Assembly: GCA_023333565.1 (NCBI GenBank)
Contig: JAJKFH010003493.1
Span: 806,001-870,000 of the forward strand
From: Puffinus mauretanicus
Lineage: Eukaryota > Chordata > Aves > Procellariiformes > Procellariidae
DNA: 64,000 nt
Direction: 5' to 3'
Shown: positions 50,601-63,021 of the stretch, piece by piece
Layout: the number at the start of each line of letters is the position of its first letter
Numbering within the stretch: the first letter of the stretch is position 1
Translations under genes and position numbers: made by a program
The notes under the pieces: model-generated
Database searches by the model: none
What the model was told of the DNA's origin: nothing
Seen by the model: only the letters and a program-made list of their open reading frames with translations

Positions 50601-53600
50601 TCGGAGCAGTCAGGAGCATGGGAACTGGATTACTTTTGGTTGAAACTAAGAAGATGCACTCCAATCTCTCCTGGGCATTCAGGGACCAGACTAGAGCTAG
50701 CCTGGAGTCGAGTCCTTCCCCCTGCTGCCCTCAAAGCATATATAGTTGGGGTGTTGGGTTCTCAGCACTGAAAGCGTCTCTGCAGACCTGCTGCTGTCAT
50801 GCCACGCTCCTAGCTTACACAGACAGGCTTACGTGTGTCGATTGTCTTGTCTCAGGTTTAGTCTGTGTTTTTTCCACTAGATGGGGATAAAGCACGGTAC
50901 CTGGAAGGCATGTGAGGTGTTTTGTTAACTTCCATTACTGTTGGTTGTTGTTTTCACTTGTATCTGGAATTCTTTTAGGTGTTTTCAATAACTTGTAAAT
51001 TCTGAAGGCATACTGTAACTTGTATGCAGTTCTGGTGTCTTCAGGTAGCTCTATAGAATAGAGTAACAGCTATATAAATGATTGAAGATTGCAGATTGTG
51101 TTGAGAGAGTGAATGTTGCTAGAAAGAACAGACTAAAATAGCAGTTGTAAGGAATACTAGACATGGCACTGTTTAAATAATGCTTCTGCCAGCAGCTTTT
51201 GTTGCAAAGAACAAATATAAGAACAGCTTTTTTTTTTTGCTTTTTTTTTTTTAATATAATTTCTTCTTGATACTGGTAACTGCTTAATATAGGAAATAAA
51301 AAGGTAAAAGTCAAATGTGGGGTAATATAGCGCGACTCTTTTTTTTTAAATTATGAAATTGAATCTCTGATGGGTTGTGGTGGGAAAGTCTTCAGCAGGG
51401 GGAAAAATTGTCAGGTGAAGTACAGGGAAATGTGATCAATGGGCAAGTCAGCAGTGTTTCAAACCCAACTGGTGTTTCCGTTATTACTGTTTTTAATTAC
51501 ATTAGTTAGCATTTTCAGATGTTTTCCAACTTAGGCAAGTATACTTTCAATTTTTTTCTAGTTTTAGATATTCTTATTTGGGTTTTGCATTGTAGTTGAT
51601 GCAGTGTATACATTATATTGACAAGTTGCTTGAAATGTATATAGGTTATCATGAAGCCGCAGTAACGAGTATAAAATTCATAACAGCTTTGGCTAGAGGG
51701 AATGATAGTAGGAAAGGAAGATGAAGAGAAGGTGTATGAATGGGAACTCATCGTAGGTGAGGGTCTAATAGGGACATGACTAACGAAGCGAGCACAATGT
51801 TCGATCTGTTAAACAGTCCTGTTAACTTCAGTGAGGCTGCTTGTATGCATAATTTTAAAGCAGTCTTTCACACTCAAGGGGTAATTTATGTTCTGTCATA
51901 AAAGTAACTTGTGGAAGTAAATGTATACTGAAACAGTTTGCTTTAAGTTAAAGGTCTTCATATACTGGGACAGGGAAAGAACAAGAGAAGACTGATTACT
52001 TTTTTCTGAATGGAAGTCAAAAGCCTTTCTCAATTTTTGCTTTTCAAAGAATCACAAATTCCGAGAGCTCAGCTGTTTTTAAAAAAAAAAAAAAGAAAGA
52101 GAAAGAGAGAATGGTCGTGGCTGAGCAATGCTTTCATATAAGTAGGTAGTTCAAGCATTTTTAAGTGGAAATTCTAGTAGAAGTCTTTATGTCCATTTTG
52201 AAAACCACTGCAGCCAATAGAAATGAAGACTGCTTTACTTCTGAATTTCAGTATTAGCAAAGTTGTAGTTTTACTGCAGTATTTTCAGATGGAAGATCTG
52301 AAATCGTATGTTCATTCCTTCTCTATCTTCCCCTTGCTCTGTTGTGCAGGACCAGGTTCAAGACAAAAATCCATTAAATGGAGACCTCCTTCAAAGGCAA
52401 GACATCCAGAGGTATGAAAATCAAGTGGCTTTCATGTTTTATTTTTAGTTTACTGAGGGACAGTTATATGAACAAGTAAATATTCTTGCGGCCTGTTCAA
52501 ATGTGTTATTTCAAATTACATAATCTAATTTCAAGTCTAGGTATACTGATTTAGCAGATCATTGTAATTTTTTTTTCTTTGTTACATTGGTAGTCCAGGA
52601 TGATGATGATAAGAAAACATTTACATCTTCAGATTGTTGAACAGAAAATGAAAGTTAAATTATCTTTTCTTAGTGTGGTGCAGTAATATTTCTACTAGAA
52701 GACATTTTAAAGGATTTTTTTTTTTAATATTGAGGAGCCATTGTGTGACCTATTCAAAAAGAAATAGCAATTTTCCAGAAAAATGCTAAAATATAAGAAA
52801 GCATTTGTTCTCATTTTGCAGCCATTCAAATAATAATTGTGCTTATGATATAAACTCCTATATTATCCTGTGTTGAGTATGGGTGCTGTATTAGAATGTG
52901 TATGTATCCTTTAATTCTTTATGCAAAAGAACAATTCATGAATGCATGAAAGTTCCCAAGTGTTCTGTCTTGCAGAAGTGAAATACTAACTGCATCTCTT
53001 ATAGCCGGTTATGCCTGTTCATGTACTTACACGATTTTCCACAAGAGGGAAGAGTGGTCCTTCACAATGACAGATTTTTTAGCGTAATACCTTGTTGCTT
53101 ACTTGAGTATTGAAGGGATGGGAAAGGAAATCGGTCACTAAAAGAAAACAGCACAGATATTTCTTTTCATATGTTCTCTGGTGTAATGATGATAATATTG
53201 TACGCACTATATGCAAATTACACTTTCACCCTTCACCTTGACTGGATAGCTAACTAGCTAACACTTTCTTGTGGTTTCTGCTGGAGCTTCATAGTCAGTC
53301 TTACACACCTGAAAAAAGGTGTTATCTCAAGGTACAGCAGTTATCTCTTTGATCTTCCAGAGCAAATTTATTCCACAAAGTGACGTTCAGGTGGCAACCA
53401 TCTGAATTAGCATATGTACAGTATTGTGTTTATTGTAATATGACATAAATAACGAATGTGTAATGTGTACTGAATATGTAAGCCCATCCAAAAATCTGTG
53501 GAAAAACACTTGGAAAACCTCCGATGCGAAACATTTGTTGTAGCAAGCAATTCTGCTGTTTATGGGAGATGGAGGCATTTGCAGTTAGTTAACTTTTTGG

Positions 53601-56600
53601 AAAGTAATTATTTCACATTTGTCAGCAGCCTGCAAATCTGACTTTAAATTCTTGGTTTGCAAATCTTATTTTACTGTAGATTTAGATAGGCTATCATATT
53701 CAAGGTTTGTATTACAGGTTAGAAGGCAGTATAGGATGAACTTCCACGCACATGGATGCTTGCTTTTCAATTGCAAATTCCTTGAAAATTAGGCTTTGCA
53801 ATGGGATTCTAGGTCAGTATCCACAAAAAAAATTAAATGGAATTCTGGTACCTGCATCCCTTTGCAAGATCCTTTTAAAAGCACTAAATGCACGTTACAA
53901 AGTTTATCTAAGCACTTTCCTTCTGGTTGGTGGCAGACACTGAGCTGTTCTTGTATTTACCACTTCTATATTAAATATTGGACAGTTTTGATTTCATATA
54001 ACTAAAGTTTGTTTGATCTTATTTTTGAGACCAAAACACATGAATAAATGAAGTGTGGTTGCCACATCAACTTAATTTTAAAATTGTCATCTTTTAAAAG
54101 TTCAAAGAGCCAAATGGATTCTGCAGTAAAAAGGCCACGGGTTTAGCTGAACTTCTTGAAATACCAGTTCTGAATATTTTAACTTTCTATCTATCAGAAT
54201 TGCTGATACCTAATATATTACCGATTAAACTATCAGCTTCCTCTGTTCTTTACACAGTTTTTGAATCTGCATGTTTGTATTCTGGGGAAATATTTCTGTG
54301 CATAGAAGGAAGCTTAATTTCTTTGTTTTAAGGGAACTCTTTTAGCAATAACTTGCAGAACAGAATGATAGCTGTTTCTCAGAGTGCTTTTGAACACATT
54401 CATGTCTGATAAATTTCATGCAGGAGTGATCCTAAATTACTATTTTAGAGGGATAGAAATCTGTGTATATGCATATTTGAAAATACAGTTGTTATATAGC
54501 TTAGTAGTTCTTAGTCATCTCAACAATAGTTGGAGGCACTGAACTGTTTTCAAATAAATGTCTTTTAGGTGAATATAGTGAGGAAGAAAGAAATATTCTG
54601 AGAACTCTCATCCATGACATTTGTCCTCAATAAATGTGTTTTGGTAGAATGTCAAGCATTAAAAAGAAATTAAATCATTGGTTTCATGTTTAAGTTGAAG
54701 TTACTGCATCCTTATGTCTTTGAACACTAAGTTAATTATTAATCGACATAAATGTGGTGTTCAGTGAGCCTTTTCTCGAAATTTTACCAAGAAACATATG
54801 GTGATGCTGATTCTTCGGATTTTTTTTGTTTTTGCTTTTCTTACCAGCTAATAACCTGAAACTTCAGTGTTGGAACAGTGCTGCTGCTGCTAAATATGTT
54901 TCTTATATTATGCTGTCTTATCAGAGAATGAATTGGGTTGCTATTTTTTACATTGTTTGATAAGGCAGTGTATTAACATAAATTAGATGACTGGAATATG
55001 AAACAGTATGTTTTATATTTTAGTTTGGTCAGTTTGAATCTCGGATATCTAGTCTGAATTCATTGTAGCAAAGTGAATGGTGTAAAGGCCCAAATACTGA
55101 TTTTGATTGAATATTTAAAATTATGATCAATTAACATTACTGGGATCATAACACATGATGGTGTGTGTGGTCATTTATCAGAAGCCATTCAAAGTTAATA
55201 CTCTACCTTGTTTGCCGTCTAGTGTCCATTTGATATCTTTTTTTTAAAAGTATTCCTTTGAGATTACAAATTTTATGGGAAGACGGTTAGTTTCAAATAA
55301 TGAAATTGGAGAATATGCTTCATATTGTTTTCCATTTGGGGAACTTGAAATTATTAGTATCATCTAGTATGTTAATATATAATACATTATATCTTGTAAT
55401 ATGCAAGAGTCAAATAAAAATATACAAAGGTCCATCATTTTAAGATAATTATCAGTACTGCTCAATTCATTTTCAATTATGGTACTCTAGCAAAATTTGC
55501 AGTGTATGTCGGCAAAAATGATTTATTAACAGTTAACGCTTGATAAGCATGTTAATAGGCATGAGGGTGCTTTAGAGGTGGCAATTATTTAACTTTTTAA
55601 AAATTTTTGTTTTGAAAGCGTGCAACAAGCATATTGGGAACTGAAGAGAGAAATGTCTAATTTGCATCTAGTGACTGACATGCAAGCTGAGGTTCTACGA
55701 AAACTGAAAACAAACCCAACAGCAACCAAGAAAGGCAAGTCAGTGTTTGCAGTAACAGACCTTACAAATACAAACCGTTGATTCAAGCTGTACCATTTTA
55801 AAAAGAAACCAGCTATCATATCTTATCAGAATCTCATCAATTGAAGTTGATAAGCTAGACTATATTATGGTTCCAGCCTACCCATTTTTTGCTTTTGCTT
55901 CTGTCTCATACTGGTCAACTTCACACATAAAGGTGTTGCTGATGTGTTTTTTCTTCAGTACTGTATTCTGTTCCCCTTGTGGCTTTTTTCTCAGTCAAGT
56001 GTTGCTTATGTGCACAAGGCTGAGGTGTTAAGTTTACTCGTATTTGACCTTTTACCACAACTACTTCATATTAGGGGGGAAAAAATCTTTTTGCAAACGC
56101 AGTCTTATTTTCCCAGTATAGCATATATTAAAGTATTAATTTGGCAACATTTTAAAATCAGACTTTAATAGACTGAAATTCCCTTACGGTTGCATATTTC
56201 TTTATGTTGGCGTTCAGAAAAGTTGTCTTTATAGCAAAATGCTATGCAAGATGACATTTTCTGAATGTCAAAATACTGGGGTTGCAAAACTGCCTTATTT
56301 CTGCTGCTACATTGCAAATAATTAAGGGGAAAATAATTTCCACCTAAAGTATGTATAATTTCTGTGAGCAGTTCATCAGATGGTTCTTCTATTTCATACC
56401 TGTGTTTCTCTCAAGCCAAATGCTTTACGAGAGAGCGTTCTTACTCTGGTGGGACCAGACTATCAGTCTGACTGTTTATTGCAGTGTTTCTTTCCTTTGT
56501 TTTCGCTCATTTCAATTGTGGTATTCACTGGGTTCAAAATACAGAAGATGCCGGTGAAAGACGGTGAACTTGGTTACAATATATTGGTGACAGTCTCCAA

Positions 56601-59600
56601 TGTCCCTGTCCATTAGAAGATTAAGACATTTTGTTTCCTAAAGGGCAAAGGGGTCTAGGAAGGCTGGACGTTCTTCAAGAAGGAAGTCTTAAAGGCGCAG
56701 GAGCGGGCTGTCCCCATGTGCCGCAAGAAGAACGGGCGGGGAAGGCGACCGGCCTGGCTGAATGGGGAGCTCTGGCTGGGACTCAGGAAAAAAAGGAGAG
56801 TTTATCACTTTTGGAAGAAGGGGCAGGCAACTCAAGAAGAGTACAGGGATCTCGTTAGGTCGTGCAGAGTGGAAATTAGAAAGGCAAAAGCCCAGCTAGA
56901 ACTCAACCTGGCCACTGTCGTGAGAGACAACAAAAATGCTTTTACAAGTATATTAATGACAAAAGGAGAGCCAAGGAGAATCTTCATCCTCTATTGGATG
57001 CGGGGGGGAACGTTGCCACCAGGGATGAGGATAAGGCTGAGGTACTCAACGCCTTCTTTGCCTCAGTCTTTAGTAGTCAGAGCAGTTATCCTCAGGGTAC
57101 TCAGCCCCCTGAGCTGGAAGACAAGGACGACGAGCAGGATAAACCCCCCATAATCCAAGAGGAAGCAGTTAACGACCTGCTACGCCACCTGGACGCTCAC
57201 AAGTCTATGGGGCCGGATGGGATCCACCCGAGGGTACTGAGGGAGCTGGCGGAGGAGCTTGCCGAGCCGCTCTCTATCATTTACCAGCAGTCCTGGTTAA
57301 CTGGGGAAGTCCCGGACGACTGGAGGCTCGCCAATGTGACACCCACCTATAAGAAGGGCCGGAAAGAGGATCCGGGGAACTACAGGCCAGTCAGCCTGAC
57401 CTCGGTGCCGGGGAAGATCATGGAGCGGTTCGTTTTGAGGGAGCTCACGAGCCATGTGTGGGACAACCAGGGGATCAGGCCCAGCCAGCACGGGTTCATG
57501 GAAGGCAGGTCCTGCTTGACCAACCTGATCTCCTTCTATGACCAGGTGACCTGCCTGGTGGATGAGGGAAAGGCTACGGATGTGGTCTGCCTGGACTTCA
57601 GTAAAGCCTTTGACACTGTCTCCCACAGCATTCTCCTAGAGAAGCTGGCGGCTCACGGCTTAGACAGGTGCACTCTTCGCTGGGTAAAAAACTGGCTGGA
57701 CGGCCGAGCCCAGAGAGTTGTGGTCAACGGAGTTAAATCCAGCTGGCGGCCGGTCACGAGCGGTGTTCCCCAGGGCTCAGTACTGGGGCCGGTCCTGTTC
57801 AATATCTTTATCAATGATCTGGACGAGGGGATCGAGTGCTCCCTCAGTAAGTTTGCAGATGACACCAAGCTGGGCAGGAGTGTTGATCTGCTGGAGGGTA
57901 GGAAGGCTCTGCAGAGGAACCTGGACAGGCTGGATCGATGGGCCGAGGCCAACTGTATGAGGTTCAACAAGGCCAAGTGCCGGGTCCTGCACCTCGGCCA
58001 CAACAACCCCAGGCAACGCTACAGGCTTGGGGAAGAGTGGCTGGAAAGCTGCCCAGAGGAAAAGGACCTGGGGGTGCTGGTTGACAGCCGGCTGAACATG
58101 AGCCGGCAGTGTGCCCAGGTGGCCAAGAAGGCCAACGGCATCCTGGCCTGTATCAGAAATAGTGTGGCCAGCAGGAGCAGGGAGGTGATCGTGCCCCTGT
58201 ACTCGGCACTGGTGAGGCCGCACCTCGAATACTGTGTTCAGTTTTGGGCCCCTCACTACAAGAAGGACATGGAGGTGCTGGAGCGTGTCCAGAGAAGGGC
58301 AACGAAGCTGGTGAAGGGCCTGGAGCACAAGTCTTATGAGGAGCGGCTGAGGGAACTGGGGTTGTTTAGTCTGGAGAAGAGGAGGCTGAGGGGAGACCTC
58401 ATCGCGCTCTACAACTACCTGAAAGGAGGTTGTAGCGAGGTGGGTGTTGGTCTCTTCTGCCAAGTAACTAGCGATAGGACAAGAGGAAATGGCCTCAAGT
58501 TGCGCCAAGGGAGGTTTAGATTGGACATTAGGATAAATTTCTTTACTGAAAGAGTGGTCAGGCCTTGGAACAGGCTGCCCAGGGAAGTGGTGGAGTCACC
58601 ATCCCTGGAAGTATTTAAAAGACATGTAGATGAGGCGCTTAGGGACATGGTGTAGTGGACACAGTGGTGTTGGGTTGACGGTTGGACACGATGATCTTAG
58701 AGGTCTTTTCCAACCTTAATGATTCTATGATTCTATGATAAACAGCTTTGATTGGCTTGGTGAGGTAATGATAGGATTCACCTCCAGGTCAATCGCTGCC
58801 TCTCTCTGTGGCCAGCAGTGATTAATGATCACTCTCTGGTACTTGGCTGATAAATTATCAACGCATTTTGTAGACTTGGTCATGTTGTTACCAGGTGAGT
58901 CCGTGTTCCTGCAATTCTGAGACACATTTGTCAAATAACTTCAGCAGAGAAACTGGGACCTGAATGAACTGGGAACTTTAATCCTTAAGTCTGTCGAGGT
59001 TTGATGTGATCATGGAGTATCCTTCTGTCCTTATTTCTAACTTGGAGTTATCTGCCTTGCCACTACACAAGTACTGATTTTTCTCTTCTCCTACTTGGTG
59101 AACAGTCTGATTTTCTGCAGTTGCTAATGCAGTTGTACATCCACAGCTATAAAAGGCATTATTGATTAATTCGGAAGGAATGGATTTTTGCTTTTTGCTC
59201 TGTAGGCTTTTTTCAGTAATTTTTTCAGAAGCATGTAAGAGTGGACAGGTTTGGTAGAAATAAAAACTGTTTTTTTTTTTGTTTACCTTGCTTGTCAGCC
59301 ACACTTACGAATGCAGTGCAGATATATCTGTGCTTGTATTTATAGAAAAATCTTGGCTTATGCAAAATATGAGTAGAATTAACTTAAAACTTCTACTTCC
59401 TATACCTGCGGTACTAGCTATTTTACCATATACAAACTAGTTGCTGCTGTAAGAGGTGCATGAAGTCTGCAGAACACAATGTATTCATTGCTGTGTGTGT
59501 GATGTTAACGGTATCAGTTAACATGGATTCTACTTAGCTGTCATTTACGTATGGAGGCATTTTCAACAAATGTGTGTCCGCTTGTGGGTTTTTTTTTTAC

Positions 59601-61028
59601 ATTTTCAGTCCATTTTCAGTGTATTCCATTTTTTTTGAACTTCTAAAGGTCTGTAGACCTCAAATTGCTTTTTACACCCGTCAGCAGAAAGAGGCCAAAT
59701 CCAGTTCCTGAGCAGGTCTTTCAGTTATGATGCCTGTGCTATTGGAAAATGCTTTCGGCTGACATTTGCAGATTGGGTACCGCCTTTTAATTTTTAGTGA
59801 CAAATGGTAGTTGTATTCTTTGACCAAGATACTGGCTCCTTTTTCTGTCACTTAAGAACTAACGTTACAAATCACAGTTCGTACTCAAGTTTCATAGCTG
59901 TTCTAGAAAACTACCCATAAGACGTCAGTTTCTTTAACTGCAGGAGTCATTACGTGTTCATGTAAACTATTGGCCATCTGTTCAGATGCGTGTTGAAGGT
60001 GCAGCTCTTTCGTTTCAGGTAGATGCTGTTCTGTTTCAAAATCCTCCCCTTCCTAGCATGGTTTAAAACTTCCCTGGAATTTCAGAAGGCTGAACATTGC
60101 GGTCTGTCCCTTTACTTTCAGAAGTCAGACGACAGCGGAGCACAGAGAACCTGTGAACGCCATGCGTTTCCCCCTTACTGCTTCATGGACAGGGAGGGTT
60201 CAGGTTCTTGGCAGCCTGAGAACACAACTTGTTAAAAGAACCAGTAGAGTAGGAAGCATGCTATGTGTAAGCAGTGTTCTGAATCTGGTTGATTTCTCCG
60301 AGTGCATGAAAATCCTCTCTGTTTCAGCATTCATTCCAGTCTTGTCAAAAAGATCATCAGTTCATTGGTGTTCAGGTGGGAACTGGGAGGTTTCCTTGGT
60401 GTTGGGTATGCTTTAGACATTGCAATTTCAGGATCTCTGGTTCATCTTGCAAAATCAGACTGAGGAGGTTAGTATGTTTGGTTCGTAATTTCTAAGCAGT
60501 TACTGAAGTAAAATATGGTCTGAAAATTCGTAGCTTGAAAACACTGGGTTTAACATACCTGCTATACTGTAGTACATTTGGAGTATATGAAAAATGCGTT
60601 AGATAATGTCATTTTAAAATCTTTTTTCTCTTTTTTCTTCAGCTGCCTCTGCTGTTCCAGTACAATGTGTTGACTTGAACATTTCAAAGCTGAATTTGAC
60701 GCCTGGGGTAGTCTATAAAAAACTCTCACAAAATGATAAAGTACTCTGCAATGCTGTGTCTCCCCCTCTGCCGAGAGATTTAAAAATCCCATCTGAAAGG
60801 GTGACTCTACAAGCATGGACAGATGAGAGACCCGTTCCAGCTGACGGCAAAACGTTTCAGGAACACCATTGTTGTGGAAAGAGCTCTCTGGAAGATAATT
60901 CCTGGGTATTTCCAAGTCCTCCAAAGCCTAATGAGAATATGTTTTGGGAAATAAATAAAACAACTTTGCTAAACTGTCCAGCAGATTACCTGGATCAGTG
61001 TAATCAAAACTGTCTGCACAAGAGTTAA
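44422..61028 (+). CDS. AZI2: AZI2 (NAP1), TBK1/IKK-epsilon-binding adaptor
   Basis: AZI2 is a cytoplasmic coiled-coil adaptor that binds and activates TBK1 and IKK-epsilon. It feeds type I interferon and NF-kappa-B signalling, and with NDP52/TAX1BP1-type receptors it takes part in selective autophagy. Seven coding exons (44422-44646, 47095-47220, 47539-47638, 49386-49534, 52350-52411, 55619-55734, 60643-61028) join in one frame into 387 codons, near the roughly 390 of mammals. Residues 1-40 hold the acidic start ([13 protein letters not shown]) and [19 protein letters not shown]. Heptad-rich coiled coil covers about 40-117 and 118-200. The TBK1-binding motif is [16 protein letters not shown]...LRKLK (about 225-251). 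The tail carries [12 protein letters not shown] (342-353) and ends [12 protein letters not shown]. The ATG is in a good context (GTCATGG), five bases into the exon. Intron 6 has a GC donor. The family call is firm; splicing is inferred from consensus and frame. Confidence 0.96.
44647..47094 (+). other. AZI2: AZI2 intron between coding exons 1 and 2
   Basis: A GT-AG intron of about 2.4 kb. It holds A-rich tracts near 46951-46990 and no recognised transposon. Confidence 0.85.
47095..47220 (+). CDS. AZI2: AZI2 coding exon 2 (residues 76-117)
   Basis: Bounded by AAACTTTTAG and GTATGC; 126 nt, phase 0 at both ends. It encodes the strongly conserved [12 protein letters not shown]...[12 protein letters not shown] part of the coiled coil. 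Confidence 0.95.
47539..47638 (+). CDS. AZI2: AZI2 coding exon 3 (residues 118-151)
   Basis: Begins after AAAATAG and ends CAACAAG before GTATGC, leaving one base (phase 1). It encodes [20 protein letters not shown] and continues the coiled coil. Confidence 0.95.
47639..49385 (+). other. AZI2: AZI2 intron between coding exons 3 and 4
   Basis: A GT-AG intron of about 1.7 kb with a short GTA repeat near 48534-48546; nothing else recognised. Confidence 0.85.
49386..49534 (+). CDS. AZI2: AZI2 coding exon 4 (residues 151-200)
   Basis: Begins after CTTCTTACAG, completing a split Val codon, and ends AAGCAGAAG before GTACCT. It encodes the [20 protein letters not shown]...ELQKSKQK segment. Confidence 0.95.
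49535..52349 (+). other. AZI2: AZI2 intron between coding exons 4 and 5
   Basis: A GT-AG intron of about 2.8 kb. A somewhat GC-richer block at 50560-50890 stands out from the AT-rich background and may be an old unclassified repeat. Confidence 0.8.
52350..52411 (+). CDS. AZI2: AZI2 coding exon 5 (residues 201-221)
   Basis: A short 62-nt exon between GTTGTGCAG and GTATGA, ending in phase 2. It encodes the poorly conserved linker ([20 protein letters not shown]) before the TBK1-binding motif. Its identity rests on splice sites, correct phase and its position between well-matched exons. Confidence 0.88.
52412..55618 (+). other. AZI2: AZI2 intron between coding exons 5 and 6
   Basis: A GT-AG intron of about 3.2 kb, AT-rich throughout, with no recognised element. 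Confidence 0.85.
55619..55734 (+). CDS. AZI2: AZI2 coding exon 6, TBK1-binding motif (residues 221-260)
   Basis: Begins after TTTTGAAAG, a poor pyrimidine tract, and ends AAGAAAG before GCAAGT. It carries the TBK1/IKK-epsilon-binding helix [15 protein letters not shown]...[10 protein letters not shown], the most conserved part of the protein. The next GT donor candidates (55739, 55743, 55745) all give a wrong phase for exon 7. Confidence 0.95.
55735..60642 (+). other. AZI2: AZI2 intron 6, GC-AG type, with CR1 insertion
   Basis: The intron begins GCAAGT and ends TTTTTTCTTCAG. The donor AAAG before GCAAGT matches the tight consensus that GC donors require. It is the longest intron between coding exons, mainly because of a CR1 at 56640-58738 in the gene's orientation. 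Confidence 0.85.
56640..58738 (+). mobile_element. CR1 LINE, 5'-truncated, nearly intact reverse transcriptase
   Basis: The element starts in the linker between endonuclease and reverse transcriptase of CR1 ORF2 and runs to the 3' tail (two ATTCTATG units, 58721-58738). A 553-codon frame (56994-58655, TAG) contains the RT blocks in order: [27 protein letters not shown] finger block, [37 protein letters not shown] and the catalytic FADDTKLG box (residues about 287-290). The preceding 145-codon frame (56716-57153) continues the same protein upstream but in another phase. The break is a one-base loss in the short A run near 56932-56937. No endonuclease is present, so it cannot move on its own. 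Its near-identity to 12069-12987 shows recent activity of the subfamily. Confidence 0.95.
60643..61028 (+). CDS. AZI2: AZI2 coding exon 7 and stop (residues 260-387)
   Basis: Begins after CTCTTTTTTCTTCAG and runs to TAA at 61026-61028. It encodes the less conserved, probably disordered tail, with the conserved [18 protein letters not shown] block and the terminal [13 protein letters not shown]. Confidence 0.95.
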
Positions 61029-61318
61029 GCAATTTTTAGAATGAACTGAGGCATTTTTAGAATGGTTCTGAATAGGCACCTTAACGTTTGAACTTTTAAA
61101 GGGGGAAAACAAATTGCCTGAAATGTTCTTTATTTTTCATTCTAGTTCCAAAACAGAAAGACTGGTCTTCCTCTGCTGTAAATCAGGAGCAAGTTCCTTG
61201 AAGTTAAAGCTGTGCTGGTATAATGTAAATATAAAGAGATCTACCATGGGGCCTAGATAGTCTTGTACTGCAAATGGCATACATTTGCAAAAGTTGACAC
61301 TGAAAAGTGAGTTCTTGG

Positions 61319-61324
61319 AATAAA
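61319..61324 (+). terminator. AZI2: Poly(A) signal, proximal candidate for AZI2
   Basis: AATAAA lies about 290 bp after the stop and is followed by a TTGTTTGC...TTTGTATGTT stretch that fits the downstream GU-rich element. Confidence 0.65.
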
Positions 61325-63015
61325 ACAAAGTAATCCAGTTCTATATTTGTTTGCTATTTGTATGTTATCAAGAAAATACTTGGTATCCTGTGTTGAAACT
61401 TATACCAGCTCTAGGCTTATTTTTTGACAGTGTTTTTTTTGAAAGACATAAAATGAAGAATTGGGTTATCTCTCCCTTCCTCCTTTCAATTAACTTTCTG
61501 ATTCCTCTGGTTTAGAAATGCATTTTTATGTAATTTTTAACCAAGAAAGTGAGATTTTTTTTTTTTTTTTGGTCAAAATCTTGATTTATATTGGATAGTG
61601 GCAAGAGAAAAATCACTCCTAGGCTATCCTGTTTAGATTGCACCATTTTGGGCCTTATTGTGAATTACAAAGGATCATAAGTAATGCTGCTGAACACAGA
61701 GTCCTGGATGTTCAGCTTGTTTCCCTCAGTTCATGCTGTAGGAAACCGACTTAATTCTGCACATGGTGGTGCCTGCCACAGCATCATCCTGTCCACAGTG
61801 CAGTTATCCTGATTGTGCCTCCTTCGCACAGCACCAGAACCTTGACTTTGTATTTGTGTGGTGGTGAAGCCTACTAACCTTTCTTTTATTAAAGAAACAA
61901 AGCCTTAATTTAATCAGACTAGGTGTGGTAGCATTGTTGATATGCATAAGAAGTATTTTTGTGGTATCTTTGGTATGCCACTAACAACTAGAGTTATTTG
62001 AATTGCAACTGCCTGCTTTATCGATTATGGGTGTCTAAGTACTATTTTTTTTTTCCTCTTAAGGCCAAGAACTGTTTTTAGACAAATACAATTTATGCCT
62101 TTTTTTTAAAAAAAAAAACTGCTCTGCTTCATATCTGGCTTAATACAAAGGGTTTTGCCTGCTCAATACATTGAAGAAAAACGCTGTGTATTTTAGATCC
62201 ATGATACCTAACTTGTAATGGGTGGGAAAACACTTAATACTAAATATGTTATTTGCAGGTGGGTGGGTGAAGTATTCAACTTCACAGGTCGAGCTTAAGA
62301 TCAGTATAATAAAAATTAATTTCTTAGCTTTTTAGTGGCAAATTATCTTAAAATTGCTTGCAAATACATGAGGAAGCTATGACTTTAGCATAGCCGTAGT
62401 AATGATGGGCTGCAAAAGTGTTACCAAGGTGCTACATGACCTGTGTGGTTTCAGACGCTTTCTTCCCTGTGGAGTAAGTACTTTGTATGAGGCCCATCTT
62501 CTTCTCCTCTTTCAGTTTGTCTATCAAAGTCGAAAAAATGCCTTCCAGATACCTCCTACTGTATTAGTGAACAGCATACATAAATAATGTTTCCCATTCA
62601 CCAGATCTTGTTTTTATTTTTCGATTATCTTGCTCACGTATACTGGCTTGTCTCTGATTAATGGAAATGGTGTCAGATGCTGGAATTTATTCTGACCAAT
62701 GAACACAGCTGACTCAGGGGAGTACAATCTCTTGGAAAGTAATAGAACAAAACCCAATATGCATAAAACAAATCCAAGTCACTAGGCTTTAGCTGATAGA
62801 ACCAACTACCTGTGTAATAACAGCAGCAGAAAACATTTCTCATGTGGCTGCATAAGCTATATGGTATCTAGTTCTAATGTAGCTTACTTTTTGGGGTTCC
62901 CCACCTCAACATTACAGAGGTTTTTTATTAAGTAAGTAATGTATTATCCAACAGACATCAACATGATTAATACTTTGATTTGTGCAATGAAGGAATTCTA
63001 CTGTGTAAGATTTTA

Positions 63016-63021
63016 AATAAA
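63016..63021 (+). terminator. AZI2: Poly(A) signal, distal candidate 1
   Basis: AATAAA followed by TTTATTTTTCTTTG, a T-rich downstream region. Confidence 0.5.

Noticed and set aside
60023..60416. 70- and 87-codon + strand frames just before AZI2 exon 7
   Set aside because: They lie in intron 6 without splice signals in the right phase and have no counterpart in the AZI2 family.
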